Part shown: piece after piece, positions 34,743 through 44,274 of the stretch
Position numbering within the stretch: position 1 is the stretch's first letter
Layout of the letters: each line of letters opens with the position of its first letter
Assembly (NCBI RefSeq): GCF_009766085.1
Contig: NZ_LMUF01000026.1
Span: forward strand, 124,460 to 188,459
Length of the DNA: 64,000 nt
Origin: Burkholderia sp. S171
Lineage (GTDB): Bacteria > Pseudomonadota > Gammaproteobacteria > Burkholderiales > Burkholderiaceae
Reading direction: 5' to 3'
Translations under genes and position numbers: made by a program
The notes under the pieces: generated by a model
What the model was told of the DNA's origin: nothing
The model's database searches: none
The model's input: only the letters and a program-made list of their open reading frames with translations

Positions 34743-35591
34743 TCAGTTAATTGCCGCGCTCAATTTGCGGCGCCATTGCGAAACCACTTCCGGTTGATGC
34801 GCGGCGAGACCGAACACCGACAGCATGGTTTTGCGGCCCACGTCGTCCATGAAAGTGCGGTCGCGCGTCACGATCGCGAACAAATGCTCCAGCGCACCAT
34901 CGTAATCGCGGCCGGCAATCAAACGGTTGGCCAACGCGAAACGGGCTTCCAGGTCGTCTGGATTGGCGTTCACGGCGTCGATCAGGGCGTCGGCGGGTGG
35001 AAGGCTCTCGGCGGCATCGGCAGCGTCCAGCTCCGTCTTTAACGCGTTGTAGCGTGCGTCGATTCCCTGCGTGGTTTTCGGCGACAGCAGTTTGTCTTCG
35101 TCGCGTGCTTCGTCCGTGCGGCCTGCGGCTAGCAGCCACTCAATCAGATCCAGCCGCGCGTCGTCATAACCGGGATCAAGTGCCAGCGTCGCCTTGATAT
35201 GGTCAATGGCCAGATCGGTGTCGCCGGCCTCGTAGGCCGCATGCGCGGCACGTCGCTCGGCTTCGGCGCCGTCCGGAACCAGTTTGTCGATGAATTCGCG
35301 CAACTGGCCTTCAGGCAGCACGCCGATGAACTGGTCGACGGCATGGCCGTCCGCAAACGCGACCACGTGCGGAATGCTGCGTACCTGAAAGTGCTGCGCC
35401 AGCTCCGGATTTTCATCGACGTTGACCTTCACCAGCTTCCACTTGCCCGCGCCTTCCGCTTCCAGCCGCTCGAGCATCGGGCCGAGCGTCTTGCACGGAC
35501 CGCACCACGGCGCCCAGAAATCGACGAGCACCGGCGCAAGCGTGGACGCGGCGATGACGTCCTGTTCGAACGTGGCGAGTGTTGTATCCAT
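34743..35591 (-). CDS. cnoX: Co-chaperone thioredoxin-like CnoX (YbbN)
   Basis: An N-terminal thioredoxin domain (to about residue 108) is followed by TPR-like helices to residue 282, the CnoX/YbbN layout. Here the thioredoxin active site is a complete WCGPC at residues 29-33, unlike the SxxC of E. coli YbbN, so redox activity is likely. CnoX proteins hold unfolding or oxidised clients and pass them to GroEL or DnaK, notably after chlorine stress. The C-terminal part has AEAERRAAHAAYEAGDTDLA and ANRLIAGRDYDGALEHL repeats. Confidence 0.9.
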   Translation of the reverse strand: MDTTLATFEQDVIAASTLAPVLVDFWAPWCGPCKTLGPMLERLEAEGAGKWKLVKVNVDENPELAQHFQVRSIPHVVAFADGHAVDQFIGVLPEGQLREFIDKLVPDGAEAERRAAHAAYEAGDTDLAIDHIKATLALDPGYDDARLDLIEWLLAAGRTDEARDEDKLLSPKTTQGIDARYNALKTELDAADAAESLPPADALIDAVNANPDDLEARFALANRLIAGRDYDGALEHLFAIVTRDRTFMDDVGRKTMLSVFGLAAHQPEVVSQWRRKLSAAIN

Positions 35592-35747
35592 GGTGTTCCT
35601 CCAAAAACGCTAAACGATGAACAATTATCTTGGGGCAAGCCGGCCGAGTTCAACCGGGTGCATGCCTGATTTGCCGGCAAGCTTCGACCTCAAACCTTGG
35701 ACGGCCTCATAAGCCTCAGGCCATCCCTGCCTCGCGCTTCCCAAGCC

Positions 35748-36647
35748 TCAAGCTTCCGGCGGATTCGCCTGGCGGCGGGGCGGCGGCAACGGGATAAATT
35801 CCGTCTCGCCCGGGACCTGTCCCATCCGCTGTTCGCTCCACGCGAGTTTTGCAGCCTCGATTTTTTCCTTCGAACTCGAGACGAAATTCCACTCGATAAA
35901 GCGTGGGCCGTCGAGCGGCGCGCCGCCGAGCAACATTGCGATTGCGCCGTCCGTGCTGCGCAGATCGGCGGAATACCCCGTCTTCAGCACGGCCATCTGG
36001 CCAGCGGGCAGCACGTCGCCGTCAATGGAGAGATTACCTTCCACCAGATAAACCCCGCGTTCCTCATGTTCAGTATCGAGCGTCACGGCACTGTCCGCCG
36101 AAAATTGCGCCGCGACATACAGGGTGGGCGAGAACGTGGTGGTTGGCGCTGTTTCACCGAAAGCGCTGCCAGCAATCACCCGCAACGTCACGCCATTGCG
36201 TTCGATTTGCGGCAGCGTCGCAGCCGGATGATGCTCGAACGAGGGCGCGCACTCCTCTTCCGCCACGGGCAGCGCGACCCATGTCTGGACGCCGTGCATG
36301 TTCTGGCCGGCGGCGCGTTCCTCGTCGGGCGTGCGTTCCGAATGCACGATGCCGCCGCCGGCCGTCATCCAGTTCACGTCGCCCGGCGAGATTTTCTGGG
36401 CTGAGCCGACGCTGTCGCGATGCATGATCGCTCCCTCGAAGAGGTACGTGACAGTCGCGAGGCCTATGTGCGGATGAGGGCGCACGTCCAGCCCGACCCC
36501 GGGCACGAGCGTTGCAGGGCCGATATGGTCGAAGAAAATGAACGGTCCGATGGTGCGGGCAGCCGGTGCAGGCAGTACCCGACGCACCATGAGGTTACCG
36601 ACGTCGTGCTGATGCGGCTTGAGAAACGCTTGGATTGTAGAAGACAT
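35748..36647 (-). CDS. Pirin family protein
   Basis: A bicupin of 299 residues. The metal site of the N-terminal cupin is present (VRPHPHIGLATVTYLFEGA, HSERTPDEE), and the family motif GPFIFFDHIGPA precedes it. Bacterial pirins include quercetin dioxygenases and regulators of central metabolism; the exact substrate cannot be told from sequence. The start MSSTIQAFLKP was chosen; the frame is open for 21 more codons. It stands alone between cnoX and a divergent small exported-protein gene. Confidence 0.88.
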   Translation of the reverse strand: MSSTIQAFLKPHQHDVGNLMVRRVLPAPAARTIGPFIFFDHIGPATLVPGVGLDVRPHPHIGLATVTYLFEGAIMHRDSVGSAQKISPGDVNWMTAGGGIVHSERTPDEERAAGQNMHGVQTWVALPVAEEECAPSFEHHPAATLPQIERNGVTLRVIAGSAFGETAPTTTFSPTLYVAAQFSADSAVTLDTEHEERGVYLVEGNLSIDGDVLPAGQMAVLKTGYSADLRSTDGAIAMLLGGAPLDGPRFIEWNFVSSSKEKIEAAKLAWSEQRMGQVPGETEFIPLPPPRRQANPPEA

Positions 36648-36881
36648 AAGGACGTCCGGATTGCGTGCTCGGAAATGCAATTCTACTGGGCGCCGTGTGG
36701 AAGCACGCAAGCGGTATCAGGGCGATAAGCCATTCGGCCGATCGTTCAAACCGGAACATGGGGCCGCTGACGAGGTTGGCGACCGTGCGAACCGTGCAAC
36801 TTTCGATGGACCTTTCGATGAACCCTTGCGAAGTACCGTTTCGATGGACCTTTTCCGCCTAGCCTAGACAGGAGCTTCACC

Positions 36882-37172
36882 ATGAACAAGAACACGCTAT
36901 TGATCGCCGTTGCCGCCGGACTGTTCGCCACTACTGGCGCCTATGCCCAAACGTCGAGCGGCAATTCGTCGAACGGGGCATCCATGCCCACCGCGTCGCC
37001 GATGCAAAGCACCGACATGGCTGACGGTGCATCTGCGCCGATGAAAAAGCATCACAAGATGCGCAAGCCCGCGAACAAGCAGTCGTCGACCGGCCAGTCG
37101 GCTAACCCGAGCAGGACGCCCGCCGTCGAGACGGGCGCCAGTGCCGCGACGGAGAATGGTCAAAGCAAGTAG
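36882..37172 (+). CDS. Small exported Ser/Ala-rich protein
   Basis: A 96-residue protein with a clear Sec signal peptide (cleavage near AYA-Q), then a low-complexity mature part rich in Ser, Ala, Thr, Met and Asn around a basic KKHHKMRKPANK patch. AGGAG lies seven bases before the ATG, and a terminator follows. Similar small periplasmic proteins are common in Burkholderia relatives, but I assign no family or function. Confidence 0.65.
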   Translation: MNKNTLLIAVAAGLFATTGAYAQTSSGNSSNGASMPTASPMQSTDMADGASAPMKKHHKMRKPANKQSSTGQSANPSRTPAVETGASAATENGQSK

Positions 37173-37219
37173 GCCGGGGCGCCGCGGGCGTTCCAAGAGG
37201 TCAGGTTTCAAAGCAAAGC

Positions 37220-37256
37220 AAAGCGCTTGCGCCCTAGTCGGCCCAAGCGCTTTTTT
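37220..37256 (+). terminator. Terminator after the small exported-protein gene
   Basis: AAAGCGCTTG pairs with CAAGCGCTTT around a 14-base loop, with a run of six T residues. Confidence 0.85.
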
Positions 37257-37429
37257 CTGTGGGATGTGACGCGGGATCGCCTTGTCCGAATGGGCTATGG
37301 CGTGGGTTTGTACAACGTATTTGCAAAATCGTCCGCTACAGTGTCGAATTGCGTTCGATCTGATTTCGGGGCTTCCGGGCTCCAGTCTGATCCTGAAGGT
37401 AGCTTCGAATAAAACTCACGGAGACGGCG

Positions 37430-38314
37430 ATGTCGCCCAAGGATTTGTTGTCCGCGCTGATTGTCATTCTCGCCTGGGGCGTGAATTTCGTCGTGATCAA
37501 GGTGGGCCTGCACGGCGTTCCGCCCATGCTGCTTGGCGCGTTGCGCTTCACGCTGGTCGCGTTCCCGGCGGTGTTCTTCGTCAAGCGTCCTGCTATTCCA
37601 TTTAGATGGCTGTTCGCCTATGGCGCGACCATCTCGTTCGGGCAATTCGTGCTGCTTTTCTACGCGATGTCCGTTGGCATGCCCGCCGGCCTTGCGTCGC
37701 TGGTGTTGCAGGCGCAGGCTTTTTTCACGCTGATCTTTGCGGCCATGATTCTGGGTGAAGGCTTTCGTGGGCCGAACGTCGCCGGTTTGTTGATCGCCGC
37801 ATGCGGGCTGGCCGTGATCGGCGTTCAGGCTGGGCATGCCATGACGGTTGCCGGTTTCCTGCTCACGCTCGTGGCGGCGTCCATGTGGGGCATGGGCAAT
37901 GTCATCACCAAGCGGATGGGCAAGGTGAACCTGTTGTCGCTTGTGGTGTGGGCGAGCCTGGTGCCCCCGCTGCCGTTCCTCGCGCTTTCGCTGATGGTGG
38001 AGGGGCCAGCGCGCATATCGGCCAGCTTGTCCGGCATTTCGCTCACGTCGGTCATGGCGATTGTTTATCTCGCGTTTATCGCGACCATGCTCGGTTATAC
38101 GTTGTGGGGCAAGCTGCTGGCGCGTTATCCGGCGAGTCAGGTTGCGCCGTTTTCGTTGCTCGTGCCCATTGTCGGGCTGGCTTCAGCGGCGTTGCTGCTG
38201 GATGAAGGGCTGAGCCCGATGCAATTCGTGGGGGCGGTGCTGGTGATGGCCGGACTGGTCGTGAATGTGTTCGGCGGATGGTTGCGGCAGCGGTTTCTAT
38301 CGGCGGCGCGTTAG
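37430..38314 (+). CDS. eamA: EamA family exporter (O-acetylserine/cysteine type)
   Basis: A 294-residue drug/metabolite-superfamily transporter with ten predicted membrane segments in two EamA repeats. It matches E. coli EamA (YdeD) closely: AWGVNFVVIKVGLHGVPP, ALRFTLVAFPAVFFVKRP, GMPAGLASLVLQAQAFFTLI and APFSLLVPIVGLASAALLLDE. EamA exports cysteine and O-acetylserine. GGAG lies six bases before the ATG. A long inverted repeat follows the stop. Confidence 0.85.
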   Translation: MSPKDLLSALIVILAWGVNFVVIKVGLHGVPPMLLGALRFTLVAFPAVFFVKRPAIPFRWLFAYGATISFGQFVLLFYAMSVGMPAGLASLVLQAQAFFTLIFAAMILGEGFRGPNVAGLLIAACGLAVIGVQAGHAMTVAGFLLTLVAASMWGMGNVITKRMGKVNLLSLVVWASLVPPLPFLALSLMVEGPARISASLSGISLTSVMAIVYLAFIATMLGYTLWGKLLARYPASQVAPFSLLVPIVGLASAALLLDEGLSPMQFVGAVLVMAGLVVNVFGGWLRQRFLSAAR

Positions 38315-38385
38315 AAGGCCGGCGTGGTTCGCTCGCGCAGGCCTTAATCCAGCTGTAGCCCCGCGCGAGCGAATCCGGCCTTTAC
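38315..38385. terminator. Long inverted repeat, eamA / amiC terminator
   Basis: AAGGCCGG and TTCGCTCGCGC on the left pair with GCGCGAGCGAA and CCGGCCTT on the right. It is an interrupted stem of 19 base pairs with a five-base bulge and a loop of about 20, between convergent genes. There is no long T-run, so termination is inferred from its position. Confidence 0.65.
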
Positions 38386-39938
38386 GTCATCCGGCTTTTG
38401 GCGAGCGGCGGGTTGGCTGCAAAATACCGCTTGATGCCCTTCATGATCGCGTTAGCCATCTTGTCGCGATAAGCGTCGTCGTTTAGGCGCTGCTCCTCTT
38501 CGGGGTTACTGATAAACGCGGTTTCCACCAGAATCGACGGAATATCCGGTGCTTTCAATACCGCAAAACCGGCTTGTTCCACCGAGCCCTTGTGCAGCTT
38601 GTTGATATCGCCAATCTCGTTCAATACGAAGTTGCCATAGCGCATGGAGTCACGAATCTGCGCGGTCGTCGACATGTCGAATAACGCCCGGTTGACGCTC
38701 GCATCTTGCGTTGTCACATTGATGCCGCCAATGGAATCCGACGAGTTTTCCTTGTTCGCCATCCAGCGGGCGGCCGCACTCGAAGCACCGTGATCGGAGA
38801 GTGCGAACACCGACGAACCCCGCGCCGAGGGCGTGGTGAACGCATCGGCGTGAATGGAAACGAACAGGTCCGCGCCCACTCGACGCGCCTTCTGCACACG
38901 CACGTTGAGCGGCACGAAGAAGTCGGCGTCGCGAGTCATCATCGCGCGCATGTTCGGCTGTGCATCGATCTTGGCGCGCAGCTTCTTCGCGACATCGAGG
39001 GCAATGTGCTTCTCGTAGGTTCCGCCGCTGCCGATCGCACCCGGATCTTCGCCGCCGTGACCCGGGTCGATCGCGACGGTGAGCAGGCGCGTTGTCCCGG
39101 ACTTGTTGCTCTTCGGGTTGGCGAAGCCGTAGTCGTCGGTGGTGCTGCTATCGGAAGAGTCGTCCTGGTTCGCCAAGGCCGTCGGTGGCGCAGCCTTGAC
39201 CGTAGGCCGGGGCTTCGGGATCGCTGCAATCGGCGGGACGGGTATTGACGGAGTGGACGGCAAAGGTGCGCGCGGCGTATCAGATTGCGCGTACTTTTGG
39301 AAAAACTCGTCCGTGTTGTCCGGCACGGCCGCTTTGGGCGGCGTGGCAGGGCCGCTCAACGTGGCGGGCGGAGGAGTGGGGTTCGGGTTGGTCTGATCGA
39401 AGGTTTGTTGCTTGTGCTCGGACTGGGCCAGCAAATCCATCAATGGGTCGGGGGCAACGGCCGGATACAAATCGAAGACCAGCCGATACTTGTAGCTGCC
39501 GATCGGCGTCAGCGTGAACACCTGCGGCTTCACGGACCCCTTCAGGTCGAACACCATCCGCACAACATGAGGCTGATATTGCCCGATGCGCACCGACTGG
39601 ATTTGCGGGTCGTTCGGCGTGATCTTCGAGACGAGATCCTTCAGTTCCTGATCGAGGTCGAGTCCATTCAGGTCGACCACGAGCCGGTCCGGACCCTGCA
39701 GCAGTTGCTGGGTGTTTTGCAGCGGCTGATCGGACTCGATCGTGACCCGGGTGTAATCGCGGGCAGGCCACACGCGCACGCCGAGCACCGAACTCGCGTA
39801 CGCGAGCTTCGGTCCGAGCAGCGCAAGCGCGATAGTCGAAGCACCCGCGCGCAGCACCTGGCGCCGCCGCCAGTTGTGCGAGGCCGTGGCGGTCGATTCG
39901 ATCGAATGAAACGGCTTGATCAACAGCTTTCGAGACAT
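38382..39938 (-). CDS. amiC: N-acetylmuramoyl-L-alanine amidase AmiC
   Basis: AmiC cuts the stem peptide from MurNAc to split septal peptidoglycan between daughter cells. The 518-residue product has a Tat signal (RRRQVLRAG at 24-32), an AMIN targeting domain at about 50-165, a Pro/Ser/Thr linker and an Amidase_3 domain from about 290 with the zinc ligands in VAIDPGHGGEDPGA, YEKHIALDVA, SIHADAF and LVETAFISN. Such amidases need activation by EnvC or NlpD; an NlpD-like gene is in this window. The last 19 bases of tsaE overlap its start. Confidence 0.95.
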   Translation of the reverse strand: MSRKLLIKPFHSIESTATASHNWRRRQVLRAGASTIALALLGPKLAYASSVLGVRVWPARDYTRVTIESDQPLQNTQQLLQGPDRLVVDLNGLDLDQELKDLVSKITPNDPQIQSVRIGQYQPHVVRMVFDLKGSVKPQVFTLTPIGSYKYRLVFDLYPAVAPDPLMDLLAQSEHKQQTFDQTNPNPTPPPATLSGPATPPKAAVPDNTDEFFQKYAQSDTPRAPLPSTPSIPVPPIAAIPKPRPTVKAAPPTALANQDDSSDSSTTDDYGFANPKSNKSGTTRLLTVAIDPGHGGEDPGAIGSGGTYEKHIALDVAKKLRAKIDAQPNMRAMMTRDADFFVPLNVRVQKARRVGADLFVSIHADAFTTPSARGSSVFALSDHGASSAAARWMANKENSSDSIGGINVTTQDASVNRALFDMSTTAQIRDSMRYGNFVLNEIGDINKLHKGSVEQAGFAVLKAPDIPSILVETAFISNPEEEQRLNDDAYRDKMANAIMKGIKRYFAANPPLAKSRMT

Positions 39939-40486
39939 GACTTTCCTGTTTTGCTAAACGCGCGCGCTATCAGCACGCGGCCTTCGCCTTCCTGTTCCAG
40001 CGTGAATTCGAGATCCGGCACACCCAGCAATCCACCCGCGCGTTGCGGCCATTCGACCAGGCAGATCGCACCTGCATCGAAGTATTCGCGAAAGCCGGCG
40101 TCGGCCCATTCGGCTGGATCGGCAAAGCGATAAAGATCGAAGTGATAGAGCTCGAGCGCACCCGTTTCCGTAGGAAGGGAGTAGGGTTCGACGAGCGTGT
40201 AAGTGGGACTGCGCACGCGGCCCGCGTGACCGAGTGAGCGCAGCGTTGCGCGTACCAGCGTGGTTTTACCCGCGCCCAGGTCGCCGATCAACTGGACCTG
40301 CAAACCGGGAAAACGTTCGGTTGGCGCGCTTGAAATGTGTGAATTGTTTAGTCCGCGAGCCTGCAGGATCGCCGTCGCGAAGCGGCCACCGAAGGCGAGC
40401 GTCGCGTCTTCGCCGGGCAGGTCGAAGCGGCGTTCGAGCAGCGCGGCGGGAGGGTTTGCAAACGATCGAGTGAGGCTGTCGGGCAT
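39920..40486 (-). CDS. tsaE: tRNA threonylcarbamoyladenosine biosynthesis protein TsaE
   Basis: TsaE is the ATPase that supports TsaB-TsaD in making t6A37. The 188-residue protein has Walker A LIGDLGAGKTTLVRA, then SPTYTLVEPY and the conserved ELYHFDLYR with LVEWPQRA near the C-terminus. It is somewhat longer than E. coli TsaE, with extra residues before the Walker A motif. The tsaE-amiC pair, overlapping by 19 bases, is a known arrangement. Its ATG is only 17 bases from the divergent queG ATG. Confidence 0.95.
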   Translation of the reverse strand: MPDSLTRSFANPPAALLERRFDLPGEDATLAFGGRFATAILQARGLNNSHISSAPTERFPGLQVQLIGDLGAGKTTLVRATLRSLGHAGRVRSPTYTLVEPYSLPTETGALELYHFDLYRFADPAEWADAGFREYFDAGAICLVEWPQRAGGLLGVPDLEFTLEQEGEGRVLIARAFSKTGKSCLESC

Positions 40487-40503
40487 TCTCGTAAAATGTC
40501 GTG

Positions 40504-41748
40504 ATGAACCGTTTGCCGGAACACCCTGTGGAACGCGAGAGCGCGTCAGACGACGCCGTCGCGGACACGCGCCACTTCAGACTTGACGACGAAGCCGCGC
40601 TGGCTGAACTCGCGCTGCGCATCAAGGCGTGGGGGCGCGAGCTGGGGTTCGGTGCGGTCGGCGTCAGCGACGCCGACTTGACGGAAGCCGAAGATGGCCT
40701 GGCCTCGTGGCTCGAAGCAGGCTATCACGGCGAGATGGATTATATGGCCAAACATGCGATGAAACGCGCGAGGCCAGCCGAGCTTGTGGCCGGCACGCGA
40801 CGTGTTATTACAGTTCGGATGGCCTACCTGCCGGCATCGACGCTCGACGGCAAGGCGCGCGAAAGTGCCGCGACAGCCGACGGTCAGGCAACTGACTGGC
40901 GGGCGGCCGAATGGGCTCGAATAGCCGATCCCGCGGCCGCCGTTGTGTCGGTCTACGCCCGCGGCCGTGATTATCACAAGGTCATGCGCAACCGCTTGCA
41001 ACAATTGGCCGATCGCATAGAAGCCGAGATTGGCGCGTATGGGTATCGCGTATTTACGGATTCCGCGCCCGTTCTGGAGGTCGAGCTGGCGCAAAAAGCG
41101 GGCAACGGCTGGCGCGGAAAACACACGCTGTTGTTGGAAAGCGATGCCGGGTCGCTATTTTTTATCGGCGAGATTTTAGTGGATATTCCGCTGCCGCCCG
41201 ACACTTTGACCAATCCCGATCGCGCGCCTGAACACGACGGCGCACATTGCGGAAGCTGTACACGGTGCATCGATGTTTGCCCGACCGGGGCGATCGTCGC
41301 GCCGTATCGCGTGGATGCGCGCCGTTGCATTTCGTATCTGACCATCGAGTTGAAGGGCAGCATTCCCGAAGATATGCGGCCCCTGATCGGCAATCGGGTT
41401 TATGGTTGCGACGATTGCCAGCTCGTCTGTCCGTGGAACAAGTTCGCTCAGGCCGCGCCGGTTGCGGATTTCGATGTACGCCACGGGCTCGATCGCGCGT
41501 CGCTTGTGATGCTATTCGGCTGGAGCGCCCACGATTTCGATGAACGCATGCAAGGCAGCGCGATTCGCCGCATCGGCCACGAGCGATGGTTGCGTAATAT
41601 TGCGGTGGCGATGGGCAACGCGTTGCGCTCGCCGGCATTGGGCGCGAATGAGCGCTCGGCAATCCGCGACGCATTGAATGCCCGGGCCACGGATGATTCA
41701 GAGCTGGTTCGCGAACACGTCGAATGGGCGCTGCGCCAGGAAGCGTAA
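40504..41748 (+). CDS. queG: Epoxyqueuosine reductase QueG
   Basis: QueG performs the last step of queuosine synthesis in tRNA, reducing epoxyqueuosine with cobalamin and two [4Fe-4S] clusters. The 414-residue product has the N-terminal GFGAVGVSDADL, the reductive-dehalogenase-like core, the clusters CGSCTRCIDVCPTGAI and CDDCQLVCPWN, and a HEAT-like C-terminal end (RWLRNIAVAMGNA). ATG at 40504 was chosen; GTG at 40501 is adjacent. It is divergent from tsaE and followed by xerD. Confidence 0.95.
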   Translation: MNRLPEHPVERESASDDAVADTRHFRLDDEAALAELALRIKAWGRELGFGAVGVSDADLTEAEDGLASWLEAGYHGEMDYMAKHAMKRARPAELVAGTRRVITVRMAYLPASTLDGKARESAATADGQATDWRAAEWARIADPAAAVVSVYARGRDYHKVMRNRLQQLADRIEAEIGAYGYRVFTDSAPVLEVELAQKAGNGWRGKHTLLLESDAGSLFFIGEILVDIPLPPDTLTNPDRAPEHDGAHCGSCTRCIDVCPTGAIVAPYRVDARRCISYLTIELKGSIPEDMRPLIGNRVYGCDDCQLVCPWNKFAQAAPVADFDVRHGLDRASLVMLFGWSAHDFDERMQGSAIRRIGHERWLRNIAVAMGNALRSPALGANERSAIRDALNARATDDSELVREHVEWALRQEA

Positions 41749-41783
41749 TTTTAAGCATGACCTCATGCTTACAGGAAAAATCA

Positions 41784-42707
41784 ATGGAAGTGACCGAGGT
41801 AGAACGCGCGCCGGAACTCGTGTTGAGCAGCGCATCGATCGATCTCTTTTGCGACGCGCTCTGGCTCGAACATGGCCTCGCCAAGAACTCGCTCGAAGCG
41901 TACCGGCGGGATTTGCGCTTGTTCTCCGAGTGGTTATCGAAGACGCGCGGCGGCACGGTGGACACCGCCACCGAAGCCGACATGAACGGCTATCTCGCCG
42001 CCCGGCGCGCAGACAAGGCAACTTCCGCTAACCGCAGGTTGTCAGTCTTTCGACGCTACTACGCGTGGGCTTTGCGCGAGCATCGCGCGCCCGCCGATCC
42101 GACCCTGAAGCTACGTTCGGCCAAACAGCCCCCGCGCTTTCCCAAGACCTTGAACGAAGCCCAGGTTGAAGCGTTGCTGAACGCGCCCGATGTAGAAACC
42201 GCGCTCGGTTTGCGCGACAGGACCATGCTTGAGCTGATGTACGCGAGCGGCCTGCGCGTGACCGAACTCGTCACGTTGAAGACGGTGGAAGTGGGTTTGA
42301 ACGAAGGCGTGGTGCGCGTGATGGGCAAGGGGTCGAAGGAGCGCCTGATCCCGTTCGGGGCGGTCGCACACGACTGGATCGAGCGCTATTTGCGTGAATC
42401 GCGGCCGGCGTTGCTCGGCGCCCGCGCCGCCGATGCGTTGTTCGTCACCACGCGCGGCGAAGGCATGACGCGCCAGCAATTCTGGAACATCATCAAGCGC
42501 CACGCGCTCACCGCCGACGTGCGCGCGCCGCTCTCACCGCACACCTTGCGGCATGCGTTCGCCACGCACTTGCTGAATCACGGGGCCGATCTGCGGGTGG
42601 TGCAAATGCTGCTCGGCCATACCGATATCACCACGACGCAGATCTACACCCACGTCGCACGTGAACGGCTGAAGACGCTGCATCACGATCACCATCCGCG
42701 CGGTTAA
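41784..42707 (+). CDS. xerD: Site-specific tyrosine recombinase XerD
   Basis: XerD works with XerC at dif to resolve chromosome dimers. The 307-residue protein has an N-terminal SAM-like core-binding domain (LWLEHGLAKNSLEAYRRDL) and the catalytic residues Arg (GLRVTELVTL), Lys (GKGSKERLIP), HTLRHAFATHLL, LGHTDI and Tyr in TQIYTHV. AGGAA lies nine bases before the ATG; a start at 41757 would add nine residues. It sits among chromosomal genes and no mobile element is near, so this is the housekeeping enzyme. Confidence 0.93.
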   Translation: MEVTEVERAPELVLSSASIDLFCDALWLEHGLAKNSLEAYRRDLRLFSEWLSKTRGGTVDTATEADMNGYLAARRADKATSANRRLSVFRRYYAWALREHRAPADPTLKLRSAKQPPRFPKTLNEAQVEALLNAPDVETALGLRDRTMLELMYASGLRVTELVTLKTVEVGLNEGVVRVMGKGSKERLIPFGAVAHDWIERYLRESRPALLGARAADALFVTTRGEGMTRQQFWNIIKRHALTADVRAPLSPHTLRHAFATHLLNHGADLRVVQMLLGHTDITTTQIYTHVARERLKTLHHDHHPRG

Positions 42708-42737
42708 GGGTCCAGACAGGTCCGAGCGGGTCCTTAA

Positions 42738-44273
42738 TTAAAGCTGATCCCTGAGCTTATGTTTCAACACCTTCCCCGTCGATGCCGCCGGCAACGCCGC
42801 CAGCACGCGGATTTCGGCGGGACGCTTGTAAGGCGCAAGACGGTCTGCGCACCACTGGACGATATCGTCGGGCAGCGCATGCACCGACGGCAGCAATTCG
42901 ACGAACGCGATCACTTCCTCGTTGCCCTCGACCGTCCGTCCGATCACAGCAGATTGCAGCACATCGGGATGTGAGTTCAGCACGTTCTCGACTTCAGCCG
43001 GATACACGTTGAAGCCCGAACGGATGATCAACTCCTTGCTGCGCCCAACGATATACAGCGCGCCGTCCACCTCCTGACGCGCGAGATCTCCGGTCCGGAG
43101 CCAGCCATCTTCCGTGACCGTCGCACGCGTCTGCGCTTCATTGCGGTAATACCCGAGCATCACGTTCGGCCCGCGTACCCATAGTTCGCCGACCTCGCCC
43201 GGCGCCACATCCACGCCATCCAGCGCGACAAATCGCAGTTCGATACCGGGTATGGGGTCGCCTGCCGAGCAGTCGTCGCGTGGCGCGTCGAGCATGGTCT
43301 GCGAGATGGTCGGGCTGCTTTCCGTCATGCCATAGCCGTTGTGCAGCGGCACCTTGTACAAGCCTTCGACGCGCGCCTTCAGCGCGGCATCGAGCGGAGA
43401 CCCGCCGGAATACGCGAAGCGCAACGCGGGTGCGCGCCACGGTGTACCGCTTGTCTGCACGTGTTCAACGAGCTTTGCGTGCATGGCCGGCACGCCCTGG
43501 AAGATCGAAACGTTCTCCTCGGCCAACGCCCGTCGCACGGCATCGGGCGCGAAGCGGGGCGCGAGCCTGAGCGTTGCGCCTGCGTACAGGCTGCCAAGAC
43601 AGACCGACGTCAGCCCGTAGATGTGCGTGATCGGCAGCACGGCGTACACCACATCGTCGGGCGTCACGCGCCGCAATGTGCTGGACATGGCCGCGATAAA
43701 CAACACGTTGCGATGCGACAGCATCACGCCCTTCGGCGTGCCCGTCGTGCCCGTGGTGTAGATCAGCGCGGCGCATTGACGGGCCGGATCCGTTTCAACG
43801 GGCTCCGGCGACACGGTTTCATCGACGGTAAAACGCCACGCGCCCACGTTTGTCGCCGCTGCTGCATCAGCAGCGTTCAAGCGGTCCGCATGACTCGCGG
43901 CATCCTTCGATGCATCGACGGTAAACGCCACCACTCGCGGCTTCGCGTGAGCGCGGATTGCGTCAACTTCGCTTGCCGACAGTCGGGCGTTCGTGAGCAA
44001 ACACCACGCGTCGAGCTTTGCCGCGGCGAACATCAGCACGACCTGCGCCACGCAATTCTCACTCACGATCATCACGCGATCGCCGCCTTGCACCCCGGCT
44101 TGCACGAGCTGGCGGGTGGTGTTGTTGATTGCTTCCACGAGCTCCGCCGCATTCAGCCGTCGCTCGTCTTCAATCAACACAACGTGCTGCGGATCGCGGG
44201 CGGCGAGGCGTGCGGGGATATCGGAAATACGCGTGGGCAATGCGGCGAGCAGGGCGGCGACATCCATGTCCAT
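42738..44273 (-). CDS. AMP-dependent acyl-CoA synthetase
   Basis: A 511-residue ANL-superfamily ligase that activates a carboxylic acid as its adenylate and CoA thioester. It has the P-loop-like IYTTGTTGTPKGVMLSHRN, the A5 motif NGYGMTESSP, the A7 motif WLRTGDLA, and the A10 lysine near STGKVLKHKL. The acid cannot be named. It begins one base after the stop of the acyl-CoA dehydrogenase gene, with GGAG in place, so the two probably act in one catabolic route that activates and then oxidises the same substrate. Confidence 0.85.
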   Translation of the reverse strand: MDMDVAALLAALPTRISDIPARLAARDPQHVVLIEDERRLNAAELVEAINNTTRQLVQAGVQGGDRVMIVSENCVAQVVLMFAAAKLDAWCLLTNARLSASEVDAIRAHAKPRVVAFTVDASKDAASHADRLNAADAAAATNVGAWRFTVDETVSPEPVETDPARQCAALIYTTGTTGTPKGVMLSHRNVLFIAAMSSTLRRVTPDDVVYAVLPITHIYGLTSVCLGSLYAGATLRLAPRFAPDAVRRALAEENVSIFQGVPAMHAKLVEHVQTSGTPWRAPALRFAYSGGSPLDAALKARVEGLYKVPLHNGYGMTESSPTISQTMLDAPRDDCSAGDPIPGIELRFVALDGVDVAPGEVGELWVRGPNVMLGYYRNEAQTRATVTEDGWLRTGDLARQEVDGALYIVGRSKELIIRSGFNVYPAEVENVLNSHPDVLQSAVIGRTVEGNEEVIAFVELLPSVHALPDDIVQWCADRLAPYKRPAEIRVLAALPAASTGKVLKHKLRDQL

Positions 44274-44274
44274 T

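Noticed and set aside
41784-42707. Tyrosine recombinase considered as a phage or island integrase
   Set aside because: Length, motifs and chromosomal context fit housekeeping XerD; no attachment repeats or phage genes surround it.
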